A DNA stretch of 64,000 bases from Streptococcus cuniculipharyngis (GCF_007859195.1 NZ_VOHL01000003.1:46076-110075), one strand, 5' to 3'; positions 39,131-47,837 are shown, counted from the stretch's first letter. A program made the numbers and translations. The notes: generated from the sequence alone by a model not told the origin.

Positions 39131-39532
39131 ATGACAAACCAAGACTACCAAAAAATCCTAGCTAAAACCTATGAATTGACTGGTCAAGGCCATTTGGAAG
39201 AATTTGCCAACTACCTTGCAGAAGATGTCTCTTGGACTGAGGCAGCAGGATTTCCCTATGCCGGCACTTATATCGGCAAAGAAGCCGTACTAGATAATGT
39301 CCACAAACGTCTAGGAACTGAATGGGACAACTACCAAGCAGAACCTCTTCATTATGCTTTTAATGGGCAAATGGTCATGGTTTATGGGCGTTATCAGGGA
39401 ACACACAAAACCAGCCAGAAAAGCTTTCAAGCTGATTTTGTCCATATCTACACCTTTAATGCCGACCACAAGATTAACCACTTTATTCAAGTCGTTGATA
39501 GTTACCCAGTGGTTCAGGCAATGACAAGATAA
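39131..39532 (+). CDS. SnoaL-like / NTF2-fold protein
   Basis: 133 residues of the NTF2-like SnoaL fold (LAEDVSWTEAAGFPYAGTYI, ending DHKINHFIQVVDSYPV). Such proteins bind or isomerise small hydrophobic ligands. Third gene of the HxlR-linked operon; starts 3 bases after the MBL stop with GGGGG upstream. Together with its neighbours it suggests detoxification of an electrophile or quinone. Confidence 0.85.
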   Translation: MTNQDYQKILAKTYELTGQGHLEEFANYLAEDVSWTEAAGFPYAGTYIGKEAVLDNVHKRLGTEWDNYQAEPLHYAFNGQMVMVYGRYQGTHKTSQKSFQADFVHIYTFNADHKINHFIQVVDSYPVVQAMTR

Positions 39533-39590
39533 CTAAAAAGAGCCTTCTTGAACTAAGGCCCCACATCCACAATTAACACTCATCATCGTT

Positions 39591-39620
39591 AGAGGATAAA
39601 AGCTTGTTTTATCCTCTTTT
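39591..39620. terminator. Terminator between the SnoaL gene and azlD
   Basis: AGAGGATAAAA-GCTTG-TTTTATCCTCT stem (11 bp) with T tail, between convergent genes. Confidence 0.85.
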
Positions 39621-39643
39621 AGTTGTCAAAATTGTTGCTCTTC

Positions 39644-39967
39644 CTAGAAAAAGAAGCGAAGAATAGCAGTAGACAAAATGCCAACCAAGACAGCTAGCAA
39701 GATGTTTTTACTCTTGACAACAATCCAAAAGGTTGGAACGACTGCTAAACTTTCTACCAGTAAAAAAGACGGTAAACGGCCAATTTTTTCATCTACAAGA
39801 CTAGACAAGGTCAAGGCAAAAATAATGGTCAAGGGCAAAAACCGAAGAAACTTAATCACCCCTGTTGGAAGGGATTTCCCCTGTGTCAATAAAAAAGGAA
39901 GCACCCTCGGAAGCCAAGTCACACCGGCAGCTACAAGAATAATACTAACTACTGAACTACTAATCAT
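39644..39967 (-). CDS. azlD: AzlD-family branched-chain amino acid export subunit
   Basis: 107 residues, four hydrophobic helices (VTWLPRVLPFLLTQGK typical of AzlD). Partner of AzlC in exporting branched-chain amino acids or analogues. Overlaps azlC by 8 bases. Confidence 0.92.
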   Translation of the reverse strand: MISSSVVSIILVAAGVTWLPRVLPFLLTQGKSLPTGVIKFLRFLPLTIIFALTLSSLVDEKIGRLPSFLLVESLAVVPTFWIVVKSKNILLAVLVGILSTAILRFFF

Positions 39968-40658
39968 CTAATAAGACCCCTACTAAGCAACCTATTATGG
40001 TTGAAATCAAAACAGCTAGATAAGAAGATACAAGACTTGCTAAGCCAAAATAACTTACCGCTACTGCGAACAAGATTTTCGCAATTTTTTGCATAGAATG
40101 CTGGCTGAGCATGGTTTCTAATTGACCCGAACAAATCCCAACAAACATGGCAATCAAGGCAAAATCCAAACCAAGCCTTTCTGGACTGGGAATTAAGCCA
40201 CCAAGAATATTTCCCAAAACTGTAAAGGTCACCCAAGAAGCGTAACTAGCTAGATTATTCCCATACATCCAGCTAGGGGAAATCTGTTCTCTCTTCATGG
40301 TTTCTTTCAACAAGACCGCATAGGACTCATCCGTAAGGAAGGACCCAATCAACAAGTTAGACATCAAGTGATTCCCCTCAAAAAATGTTGTCGTGTGCAG
40401 ACTCATCAAAAAGTTACGAAGATTGATGAAAAAAACGGTCACAGCAATCGACAAAAGAGGGGCTCCTGCGACAATCATCGCACACATGACAAACTGAGCA
40501 CTCCCAGCATAGACTAATAGGCTCATCAACCCCATCTCAACCGCTGTAATGTTGGAATTGGCAGACACCACACCACAGGCAAGGCCGATACTGGCATAGC
40601 CTAAAACGGTGGGCGTAGCTGCTACCAAGCCCTGCTCAAACTCTTTCCTAACCCACAT
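39960..40658 (-). CDS. azlC: AzlC-family branched-chain amino acid exporter
   Basis: 232 residues from the ATG at 40658 (AAAGGA upstream; the 17 earlier in-frame codons lack a site). About seven membrane helices; conserved FEQGLVAATPTVLGYASIG and SFLTDESYAVLL motifs. Forms the export complex with AzlD, directly downstream. Confidence 0.92.
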   Translation of the reverse strand: MWVRKEFEQGLVAATPTVLGYASIGLACGVVSANSNITAVEMGLMSLLVYAGSAQFVMCAMIVAGAPLLSIAVTVFFINLRNFLMSLHTTTFFEGNHLMSNLLIGSFLTDESYAVLLKETMKREQISPSWMYGNNLASYASWVTFTVLGNILGGLIPSPERLGLDFALIAMFVGICSGQLETMLSQHSMQKIAKILFAVAVSYFGLASLVSSYLAVLISTIIGCLVGVLLDD

Positions 40659-40754
40659 CTTATCCTTTCTTCTCCTTTTTCTATCACTATAATCATCAAA
40701 CACCCACAAGGGATGATAATAAATAATACCTAAAAACTTTCTTTTGATAACTTT

Positions 40755-41453
40755 CTATTTGCGGCTTATTTTTACCTGTGACTGGTCCTTAGACTGTTTT
40801 TCCTGCCACAACTGATAATTGAGATACATGCTTGGCAACATTAAAAAACAAAGGGCAGACTCACCAAATTTTAGAGAAAGACTGGTCGATAAGGCAACAC
40901 CCAGACCAAAACTGATAATGGCTAGCAAGATGTAGCCTCCTTGTCGAAACAGAGCCTTATCTTTCTCCATCCACCCCTTAAAGGCTAAATAGGCTGAATT
41001 TTTTAGATTACCTGTCATCATGACATTGGTATAAGGAGCCCCCCTTAAATGTCTAAAGGTTTCAATCTGCACCGATGCTGCCAAAGAAAGAATGGCAATG
41101 GTCAAGGAATGGCCAATCATCGGATTAAGGATAATGGCTAGCAAAACCAAGGCTGTCATGATTAAACTGCCCGACAAATGCCAAGGCAAGCCTCTGTTGA
41201 CACAATAGGACCGTGCCAAATAGGTCAAGCATTGACCCAGCATAAAGAAAAAAATGGGTAACAGAAAAGGCACAGCTCTGGTCACATGGCCTTGGGCTAG
41301 ATAGTAGGCAAAATAAACGACATTTCCTGACTGGATACCTGCAAAACGTCCACCCTGGGTGACGAGAGTAAAAGCATTCATAAAACCACTAATAAAGGTC
41401 AAACAGCTGGCAAAACGCAAGCCTTCGTAAATACGATAATCTTTCTTAGACAT
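40755..41453 (-). CDS. YoaK family (DUF1275) membrane protein
   Basis: 232 residues from the ATG at 41453 (AAGGA eight bases upstream; a GTG six codons earlier is less well placed). Six transmembrane helices, conserved SGFMNAFTLVTQGGRFAGIQ and TGNLKNSAYLAF. Function unknown. A parS-like sequence lies in its leader. Confidence 0.88.
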   Translation of the reverse strand: MSKKDYRIYEGLRFASCLTFISGFMNAFTLVTQGGRFAGIQSGNVVYFAYYLAQGHVTRAVPFLLPIFFFMLGQCLTYLARSYCVNRGLPWHLSGSLIMTALVLLAIILNPMIGHSLTIAILSLAASVQIETFRHLRGAPYTNVMMTGNLKNSAYLAFKGWMEKDKALFRQGGYILLAIISFGLGVALSTSLSLKFGESALCFLMLPSMYLNYQLWQEKQSKDQSQVKISRK

Positions 41454-41463
41454 TTTTCTTCCT

Positions 41464-41479
41464 TGTTTCACGTCAAACT
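41464..41479. other. Weak parS-like site
   Basis: TGTTTCACGTCAAACT, 14 of 16 matches to parS, between rlmH and the YoaK gene, about 3 kb from dnaA. Confidence 0.45.
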
Positions 41480-41957
41480 ATTTATGGTAGGGGCTGCCCT
41501 GTTGAATCATAAAAGCCCGATAAATTTGCTCAATCAACACTAGACGCATCAACTGATGGGGCAGAGTCAATTTGCCAAAGCTCAGTAAGAGATTGGCGCG
41601 TGTTTTTACTCGAGGATCGAGCCCCAAACTTCCACCAATCACAAAGGTGATGTCTGAGAAGCCCTTGACCGTTGTCTGAGCTAAGAGCTGACTAAAGGCT
41701 TCCGAAGGGTATTGCTGCCCCTCTATTGCTAAGGCAATCACAAATTCTCGCTCAGCAATCTTGGCCATGATACGATCAGCTTCCTTGGCCATAATGTGTT
41801 GATTTTCTGCCTGACTGGCACGGTCTGGTGTTTTTTCATCAACTAATTCAATCAGCTCAAGCTTGGTAAAGCGACCCAGGCGCTTGGCATATTCTGCAAT
41901 ACCATCTTTGAGGTATTTTTCTTTCAATTTACCAACGGAAATAATTTTGATTTTCAT
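41478..41957 (-). CDS. rlmH: 23S rRNA (pseudouridine1915-N3) methyltransferase RlmH
   Basis: 159 residues from the ATG at 41957 ([20 protein letters not shown], the universal start); upstream in-frame codons lie in oriC DNA. SPOUT fold with the trefoil-knot SAM site [10 protein letters not shown] near residue 103 and the C-terminal [16 protein letters not shown]. Next to oriC as in most Firmicutes. The -10 is six bases from the ATG and there is no ribosome site, so the mRNA may be leaderless. Confidence 0.97.
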   Translation of the reverse strand: MKIKIISVGKLKEKYLKDGIAEYAKRLGRFTKLELIELVDEKTPDRASQAENQHIMAKEADRIMAKIAEREFVIALAIEGQQYPSEAFSQLLAQTTVKGFSDITFVIGGSLGLDPRVKTRANLLLSFGKLTLPHQLMRLVLIEQIYRAFMIQQGSPYHK

Positions 41958-41963
41958 AGGTCT

Positions 41964-41992
41964 AGTATAACATATCCACAAGCTTTCAACAA
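41964..41992 (-). promoter_or_regulatory. rlmH promoter, leaderless geometry
   Basis: -35 TTGTTG (41987-41992), 17-base spacer, extended -10 TGT-TATACT (-10 at 41964-41969); only six bases (41958-41963) remain before the ATG. Confidence 0.65.
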
Positions 41993-42093
41993 ACTTATCC
42001 ACAAACCAAAAAAGGGGAAATCTGCTTTATTTCCCTAATTTTAAAGGGATTGGAGAAATGCCTAACACTTATCCACAATTGTGGATAAGTGTT
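41972..42093. other. oriC DnaA-box cluster A with 30-bp palindrome
   Basis: DnaA boxes: one-mismatch at 41972-41980, TTATCCACA at 41995-42003 and 42069-42077, and its complement TGTGGATAA at 42080-42088. The last two form a perfect 30-base palindrome (42064-42093) followed by a T run. Confidence 0.8.
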
Positions 42094-42104
42094 TTTTTCC
42101 AAAA

Positions 42105-42137
42105 ATTAAGTTATAATTAAGTTATATGAATTATTAT
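42105..42137 (+). promoter_or_regulatory. CiaR-type box and -10 of htrA
   Basis: ATTAAG (42105-42110), 5 bases, ATTAAG (42116-42121), 10 bases, -10 TATTAT (42132-42137). This fits the CiaR consensus NTTAAG-N5-WTTAAG and the known CiaRH control of streptococcal htrA. Confidence 0.85.
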
Positions 42138-42164
42138 AACTTAAAAAATCAAGAAAGGATGACT

Positions 42165-43376
42165 ATGGAAAATAAACAATCATCTCCCTTAAAAAAACTG
42201 ATCAAAACCTGCTTTATCATTGGGTTGGGATTTCTCGGAGGACTCCTAGCCAGTCTTGTAGTCCTGCAGTCTAACGGAAATACAACTGTGACCCAGGTAG
42301 CCACTACTAAAGTCACTTCTCAAAATAAAACATCTACCACTGAAGCTGTTAAGGTTGTTCAAGATGCCGTTGTTTCAGTTGTCAATTACCAAAATGCTAG
42401 CTCAACAGGTAATATTTCTAGCCTCTTTGGTCAAAATCCAGAAACCAATCTCAATGAAAATGCTGAATTACAAGTTGCTGGTGAGGGATCTGGTGTTATT
42501 TATAAAAAAGATAAAAAATATGCCTATCTAGTAACCAACAATCACGTGATTCAGGGGGCTGAAAAGATTGAAATCCTTTTGGCTGACGGCACCAAGGCTG
42601 TTGGGGAACTGATTGGATCAGACACTTATTCTGACCTAGCTGTTGTCCGTATCTCAGCAGAAAAAGTTAAAACCGTTGCTCAATTTGCTGACTCTTCTTC
42701 TCTTACCGTAGGGGAAACGGCTATCGCCATCGGAAGCCCCTTAGGTAGCGAATATGCTAATTCTGTAACCCAAGGTATTGTTTCAAGTCTTAGCCGAACA
42801 GTTACCTCAACAAGTGATACTGGACAGACTATTTCAACCAATGCTATCCAGACAGATGCCGCTATCAACCCAGGAAATTCTGGCGGAGCCTTGATCAATA
42901 TCCAGGGGCAGGTCATTGGAATCAACTCAAGTAAAATTTCAGCAACCAGTAAGTCTGGCCTAGGCGGGGTTTCTGTAGAAGGCATGGGCTTTGCCATTCC
43001 ATCTAACGACGTGGTTGAAATCATCAAACAGCTTGAAGAAAATGGCTCTGTTAGTCGTCCCGCTCTCGGTATCTCAATGGTTAATTTGAGTCAACTGTCA
43101 ACTTCTGCCATCAGTCAATTAAAAATCCCAGCGGATATTACCAGCGGTATCGTAGTAGCTGCTGTTCAAACCGGCATGCCGTCAGAAGGCAAGCTTGAAA
43201 AATACGATGTCATTACTGAAATTGACGGTCAAGAAGTCAAAGATACCAGTGATTTACAAAGTTTACTTTACAAGCATAGTTTAGGTGACAAGATGACAGT
43301 AACCTTCTATCGTGGCTCTGAAAAACGTACTGAAACGATTAAACTAACAAAAAGCACTCAAGATTTGAGTAACTAG
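42165..43376 (+). CDS. htrA: Serine protease HtrA (DegP family)
   Basis: 403 residues from the ATG at 42165 (AAAGGA upstream; in-frame codons above it overlap the promoter). N-terminal membrane anchor (about 10-32), trypsin-like domain with catalytic His in TNNHVIQG near 126, Asp in SDLAVV near 157 and Ser in GNSGGAL near 238, then one PDZ domain (about 300-400). Surface quality-control protease active in heat, oxidative stress and competence control. Followed by a strong terminator, then parB. Confidence 0.97.
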   Translation: MENKQSSPLKKLIKTCFIIGLGFLGGLLASLVVLQSNGNTTVTQVATTKVTSQNKTSTTEAVKVVQDAVVSVVNYQNASSTGNISSLFGQNPETNLNENAELQVAGEGSGVIYKKDKKYAYLVTNNHVIQGAEKIEILLADGTKAVGELIGSDTYSDLAVVRISAEKVKTVAQFADSSSLTVGETAIAIGSPLGSEYANSVTQGIVSSLSRTVTSTSDTGQTISTNAIQTDAAINPGNSGGALINIQGQVIGINSSKISATSKSGLGGVSVEGMGFAIPSNDVVEIIKQLEENGSVSRPALGISMVNLSQLSTSAISQLKIPADITSGIVVAAVQTGMPSEGKLEKYDVITEIDGQEVKDTSDLQSLLYKHSLGDKMTVTFYRGSEKRTETIKLTKSTQDLSN

Positions 43377-43406
43377 GTTGACAAGATAGTTGACAAAGTA
43401 AAGATA

Positions 43407-43437
43407 GACCTTTACAATGATGTAAAGGTCTTTTTTT
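43407..43437 (+). terminator. Terminator of htrA
   Basis: GACCTTTACA-ATGA-TGTAAAGGTC perfect 10-bp stem plus T7. Confidence 0.92.
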
Positions 43438-43457
43438 AAGATAAACAGGAGATTTTT

Positions 43458-44222
43458 ATGGATTCATTTTCCTACATTAATTTGTCAGATATTTATCCCA
43501 ATCCTTATCAGCCGAGACAGCACTTTAAACCTGAAGAATTGACAGAATTAACTGAGTCAATTAAGGAAAATGGCCTGATACAACCCATTATTGTCAGAGA
43601 GTCCCCCATTTTTGGCTATGAGCTAATTGCCGGGGAACGTCGGCTCAAAGCAAGCCAATTAGCAGGACTAGCTAAAATTCCTGCTATTATCAAAACAATC
43701 TCCGATCAAGACAGTATGAAACAGGCCATTATTGAAAATTTACAGCGTTCAGATCTCAACCCGATTGAAGAAGCACAGGCCTATCAGAAAATCTTGGATA
43801 AAACTAAGACAACCCATGATGAATTAGCCAAGTCCATGGGGAAATCTAGACCTTATATCTCAAATAGTCTCAGGCTCCTCCAATTACCAGCTCATCTACA
43901 AAAAGCAGTTGCCCTAGACCAACTTTCTCAAGGGCACGCGCGCTTACTAATTAATCTGAAAGAATCAGAACAACTTTTCTATTTTAACCTGATTCAGGAA
44001 GAAGGGCTCAGTGTCCGCCAGTTGGAGAAACGGCTAAAAACCGAAACAAAACCCACCAAAACAAGGACTCCTGATTTATTCATTCAAGAAAGCGAGAAAG
44101 AATTAAGCCGTTCTTTGGGCCTGCCGGTAACATTAACCTATCACAAAAAGCATAAAGGGCAACTCACTATCCATTTTTCTTCTGAGGAAGATTATCAAAG
44201 ACTTATCAACAAGTTAAAATAG
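43458..44222 (+). CDS. parB: Chromosome-partitioning protein ParB (Spo0J)
   Basis: 254 residues. CTPase/ParB motif GERRLKASQLAGL near 72, HTH region KSMGKSRPYISNSLRLLQLP near 130, C-terminal dimerisation domain. Spreads from parS and loads SMC. No parA lies beside it, as usual in streptococci. AGGAGA precedes the ATG. Two to three parS-like sites are in this window. Confidence 0.96.
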   Translation: MDSFSYINLSDIYPNPYQPRQHFKPEELTELTESIKENGLIQPIIVRESPIFGYELIAGERRLKASQLAGLAKIPAIIKTISDQDSMKQAIIENLQRSDLNPIEEAQAYQKILDKTKTTHDELAKSMGKSRPYISNSLRLLQLPAHLQKAVALDQLSQGHARLLINLKESEQLFYFNLIQEEGLSVRQLEKRLKTETKPTKTRTPDLFIQESEKELSRSLGLPVTLTYHKKHKGQLTIHFSSEEDYQRLINKLK

Positions 44223-44252
44223 CTTGTTGATTTCTTTTAAGCTAACAATCAC

Positions 44253-44368
44253 TTATCCACAGATTTTTTTCTGTAAAAAATGAGAGTTAACAAGCTTATT
44301 TCACTTTTCCACAGCTTGTGGAAAAAAGTAAATCACAATGTGAATTGTTTTCCACAGCTTGTGGAAAA
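44253..44368. other. oriC DnaA-box cluster B
   Basis: DnaA box TTATCCACA at 44253-44261. Two identical 21-base palindromes at 44305-44325 and 44348-44368, each made of TTTTCCACA and TGTGGAAAA back to back with a 3-base centre (GCT). All lie between parB and the dnaA promoter. Confidence 0.85.
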
Positions 44369-44382
44369 CTTTTTTGTTTTAT

Positions 44383-44410
44383 TTGCAAATAAGTCCCTTT
44401 GTGATAAAAT
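44383..44410 (+). promoter_or_regulatory. dnaA promoter
   Basis: -35 TTGCAA (44383-44388), 16-base spacer, extended -10 TGA-TAAAAT (-10 at 44405-44410), just downstream of paired DnaA boxes, implying autoregulation. Confidence 0.75.
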
Positions 44411-44442
44411 AGAACTACTAAATCAAAGAGAAAGGATTTCTT

Positions 44443-45810
44443 ATGACCAAATTAGAAGTAGCTTTTTGGCAACGAGTCCTAGAATTGACGAGAAACTCGC
44501 AAACTCAGAATACCTATGACTACTATGTCGCTTCTGCTAAGTTATTAACAATTAAAAATAATCAAGCCACGATCTTACTTCCTCATGAAATTCAGCGAAA
44601 ATATTGGGAAACTAATTTGGAAAGTGATATTTTAACAGCTGGTTTTGAAATATTGGATACTGAAATCAAGGCTGTCTACGTTTTTCCAGAGGATCTAGAA
44701 GATCAGAACCTGCTGTCCTCAACAGATGCTGCTGAAGATAGCACGGATCTAGACGATTCCCAATACCTTTCACCAATTGCTTCCAATCTTAATAGCAGCT
44801 ACACCTTTGATAATTTCATCCAAGGAGAAGGCAATCGCTTTGCCAAATCAGCTTCCTTGGCTGTTGCAGCCAAGCCTGGAACCAACTACAACCCACTTTT
44901 TATCTGGGGAGGTCCTGGTCTAGGAAAAACCCACCTTCTCAATGCCATCGGTAATACTGTACAAGAAGCCAATCCTTTTGAGCGAATTCTTTATATCACA
45001 ACGGAAAGTTTTGTCAATGAATTTGTTAATAGTGCGATGCTAGGAAAAAAGAGCATGGATGAATTTCGAGAAAAGTTTCGTCACCTTGATGTGCTCATGG
45101 TTGATGACATTCAATTCTTGGTCAATAAGGAAAGTACCTTGGATGAATTCTTTAACATCTTCAATACCATGTTTGATAAAAAGAAACAGATTATTCTGAC
45201 CAGTGACCGCTCGCCGAAAAATTTAAAAAATTTGCCTGATCGGTTGGTTACCCGCTTTGAATGGGGCCTATCAGTTGATATCACTCCACCAGATTTTGAA
45301 ACGCGTGTGGCTATCCTAAAAGACAAGATTCAACACCTTAATTTTAAATTCCAAAAAGATGCTATTGAATACCTTGCCAATCAGATTGATTCCAACGTCC
45401 GTGACCTTGAAGGGTCTCTTAAAAATATCAATCTTATCGCTAGCTTAGAAAACCTTGACACCATCACTGTTGATATAGTAGCCAAGGCCATTCGTTCGCG
45501 TACAACGGGTGCCCCGAAAATGACGGTAATCCCGATTGAAAAAATTCAAGAAGAAGTTGGTAACTTTTACGGTGTTACCGTTAAGGAAATCAAATCCACC
45601 AAGCGACCACAAAATCTAGCAACCGCTCGACAGGTAGCCATCTATCTATCACGAGAAATGACCGATAATAGCACGACAAAAATTGGGCGTGCCTTTGGTG
45701 GACGTGATCACTCAACTGTCCTTCACGCCTATAATAAAATAAAAAATCTGATTAACCAAGATGAAAGTTTAAAAATAGAAATTAATACCATCAAAAATAA
45801 ATTAAAATAA
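44443..45810 (+). CDS. dnaA: Chromosomal replication initiator DnaA
   Basis: 455 residues: domain I (about 1-85), flexible acidic linker II (about 86-115), AAA+ domain III with Walker [12 protein letters not shown] near 156 and Walker B LMVDDIQF, and DNA-binding domain IV ending with the signature [22 protein letters not shown] at 44443 with AAAGGA. It sits between two DnaA-box clusters. Confidence 0.99.
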   Translation: MTKLEVAFWQRVLELTRNSQTQNTYDYYVASAKLLTIKNNQATILLPHEIQRKYWETNLESDILTAGFEILDTEIKAVYVFPEDLEDQNLLSSTDAAEDSTDLDDSQYLSPIASNLNSSYTFDNFIQGEGNRFAKSASLAVAAKPGTNYNPLFIWGGPGLGKTHLLNAIGNTVQEANPFERILYITTESFVNEFVNSAMLGKKSMDEFREKFRHLDVLMVDDIQFLVNKESTLDEFFNIFNTMFDKKKQIILTSDRSPKNLKNLPDRLVTRFEWGLSVDITPPDFETRVAILKDKIQHLNFKFQKDAIEYLANQIDSNVRDLEGSLKNINLIASLENLDTITVDIVAKAIRSRTTGAPKMTVIPIEKIQEEVGNFYGVTVKEIKSTKRPQNLATARQVAIYLSREMTDNSTTKIGRAFGGRDHSTVLHAYNKIKNLINQDESLKIEINTIKNKLK

Positions 45811-45841
45811 GGATGTGCGTAAGTCAACAGTTATCAAAACC

Positions 45842-45956
45842 TTATCCACAAGTTGTTAACAAGTCTGAAGCCTTGAGAAATTTGGCTTTTGATAACTTTT
45901 CCACCTTATCCACAGGCCATACTACTACTACTAAATTTATTATTAATTATATAAAG
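45842..45956. other. oriC DnaA-box cluster C with unwinding element
   Basis: DnaA boxes TTATCCACA at 45842-45850 and 45906-45914. The second is followed by GGCC (45915-45918), then a run of ACT/TAC triplets (about 45919-45933; TAG repeats on the other strand = DnaA-trios) and a pure A/T stretch to 45950. This is the arrangement of the basal unwinding system. GTTATCAAAA/TTTTGATAAC arms (45830-45839, 45887-45896) enclose part of the region. Confidence 0.85.
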
Positions 45957-45964
45957 GAGTTATC

Positions 45965-47101
45965 ATGATTCAATTCTCAATCAATAAAACCTTTTTTCTT
46001 CAGGCTTTAACGATTACCAAACGAGCAATTAGTTCAAAAAATGCTATTCCTATTCTATCTAGTTTGAAATTGGAGGTTTCAGCAGAAGGCATTACTTTGA
46101 CAGGATCTAACGGTCAAATATCGATTGAACATGCTATTCATCAGGATAATGAAAATGCTGGTCTATTAATTACTTCTCCAGGAAGTATCTTACTAGAAGC
46201 TAATTTTTTCATCAATATTGTCTCAAGTCTGCCAGATGTTACCTTGGATTTCCAGGAAATTGAACATCATCAAGTTGTTCTCAAAAGTGGAAAATCAGAG
46301 ATTACCTTGAAAGGTAAGGATGTTGATCAGTACCCACGTCTGCAAGAAATGACCGCCAAAAATCCGTTAACTTTTGACACTAAATTATTAAAAACCTTAA
46401 TTTCTGAGACAGCTTTTGCAGCTAGCACCCAAGAAAGTCGTCCTATTTTGACTGGGGTTCATTTTGTTTTAACAAATCAAAAAGAATTTAAGGCAGTGGC
46501 GACCGACTCACATCGCATGAGTCAGCGTCAGTTGACCCTAGACAAGGCGGGAGATGATTTTGATGTTGTTTTACCTAGTCGTTCCCTCCGTGAGCTCTCA
46601 GCCGTTTTTACAGAGGATATCGAAAGCATTGAAGTTTTCTTTTCAGCCAATCAAATGCTTTTCAGAACAGATAACATTAGTTTTTATACTCGCTTGTTAG
46701 AAGGAACTTATCCTGATACGGATCGCCTGCTAATAGCCGACTTTGAAACAGAGCTTATTTGTCGTACAACGACTCTACGCTCGGCCATGGAACGGGCCTT
46801 CCTGGTTTCTAATGCCAGTCAAAATGGTACTGTTAAGCTAGAGATTAGAAATCAATTAGTAACAGCCCATGTTAACTCACCAGAGGTAGGGAAAGTTAAC
46901 GAAGAAATTGATACAGAAGGTCTAACTGGAGGTGACTTGACCATCAGCTTCAATCCAACCTACTTGATTGAAGCTCTTAAAGCGCTCAAGAGTGAAACTG
47001 TTAAGATTCGTTTTATCTCACCTGTTCGTCCCTTTACGCTAACACCAGGTGATGACAGTGAGAACTTTATTCAACTGATTACTCCAGTTCGGACCAATTA
47101 G
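45965..47101 (+). CDS. dnaN: DNA polymerase III beta subunit (sliding clamp)
   Basis: 378 residues, three clamp folds. MIQFSINKTFFLQALTITKR start, EATAFAAST-like segment SETAFAASTQESRPILTGV near 150, C-terminal LITPVRTN. AAAGGAG precedes the ATG at 45965. Separated from dnaA by the unwinding region. Confidence 0.98.
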   Translation: MIQFSINKTFFLQALTITKRAISSKNAIPILSSLKLEVSAEGITLTGSNGQISIEHAIHQDNENAGLLITSPGSILLEANFFINIVSSLPDVTLDFQEIEHHQVVLKSGKSEITLKGKDVDQYPRLQEMTAKNPLTFDTKLLKTLISETAFAASTQESRPILTGVHFVLTNQKEFKAVATDSHRMSQRQLTLDKAGDDFDVVLPSRSLRELSAVFTEDIESIEVFFSANQMLFRTDNISFYTRLLEGTYPDTDRLLIADFETELICRTTTLRSAMERAFLVSNASQNGTVKLEIRNQLVTAHVNSPEVGKVNEEIDTEGLTGGDLTISFNPTYLIEALKALKSETVKIRFISPVRPFTLTPGDDSENFIQLITPVRTN

Positions 47102-47106
47102 TTTTT

Positions 47107-47132
47107 GGAACTTCCGTGTGAAGTTCTTTTTT
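47107..47132 (+). terminator. Terminator of dnaN
   Basis: GAACTT...AAGTTC stem with T6, followed at once by a TATAAT (about 47135-47140) likely serving the DUF951 gene. Confidence 0.7.
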
Positions 47133-47170
47133 GTTATAATAAATTATCATTAGTCATTGAGGGAAGTAAG

Positions 47171-47374
47171 ATGTATCAAGTTGGAAGTGTGGTTGAAATG
47201 AAGAAGCCCCATGCCTGTATCATTAAAGCAACTGGGAAAAAAGCCAATGCTTGGGAAGTGAAACGCTTGGGAGCAGATATTAAATTGCTTTGTCAAAATT
47301 GTCAGCATGAAGTTATGATGAGTCGCTATGATTTTGAGCGGAAATTAAAGGCTATTTTGACTAGCAAGGGCTAG
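47171..47374 (+). CDS. DUF951 family protein
   Basis: 67 residues from the ATG at 47171 (GGGAAG upstream). MYQVGSVVEMKKPHAC start and a CQNC pair near residue 45 suggest a small zinc-binding or RNA-binding protein. Conserved directly after dnaN in streptococci; function unknown. Confidence 0.9.
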   Translation: MYQVGSVVEMKKPHACIIKATGKKANAWEVKRLGADIKLLCQNCQHEVMMSRYDFERKLKAILTSKG

Positions 47375-47483
47375 TTGACAACTTGCAACTACTGGTTGCA
47401 AGAGAGTTCTTAAAAAGTGCTGGTTATCCCTAGGTTTTTTAGTTATACTAATCCTATAAAACAGAAATAAGGAGGGGATTGTG

Positions 47484-47837
47484 ATGACAGTTTTAGCCCA
47501 ACAGATAAAAAGCCTTAGAAAAGCCAAAAACATGTCCCAAGATGATTTAGCTGAAAGATTGTATATTTCCAGACAAGCCATTTCGAAATGGGAAACCGGT
47601 GAAGCCACACCAGACCTGGAAAAATTGATTGTATTAGCTGATATTTTTGAGGTTAGTTTGGATGTTCTTATTTTGGGTAAAGAAGAGGACTTGGAAGATA
47701 GTAGTGTCAGTGAGCCACAGGCCCTAGAGCAACCAAAGACTTTTTGGGAATTTCTAGCAGAATTTTGGTGGATCATCTTTCCTGTTTTGGGTGCAGTTAT
47801 CTGGTTTATTCGTTCCCTGGTGGAAATTTTGAATTAA
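47484..47837 (+). CDS. XRE-family regulator with C-terminal membrane segment
   Basis: 117 residues. HTH (about 5-60, RKAKNMSQDDLAERLYISRQ), acidic linker, one hydrophobic helix near 88-108. Start: ATG at 47484 is spaced better from GGAGGGG than the GTG immediately before it. Regulatory target unknown; an inverted repeat TTGCAAC/GGTTGCAA lies upstream near 47381-47400. Confidence 0.82.
   Translation: MTVLAQQIKSLRKAKNMSQDDLAERLYISRQAISKWETGEATPDLEKLIVLADIFEVSLDVLILGKEEDLEDSSVSEPQALEQPKTFWEFLAEFWWIIFPVLGAVIWFIRSLVEILN

Noticed and set aside
47345..47776. 143-codon minus-strand frame
   Set aside because: It is antisense to the small XRE gene, whose HTH motif and ribosome site are clear.
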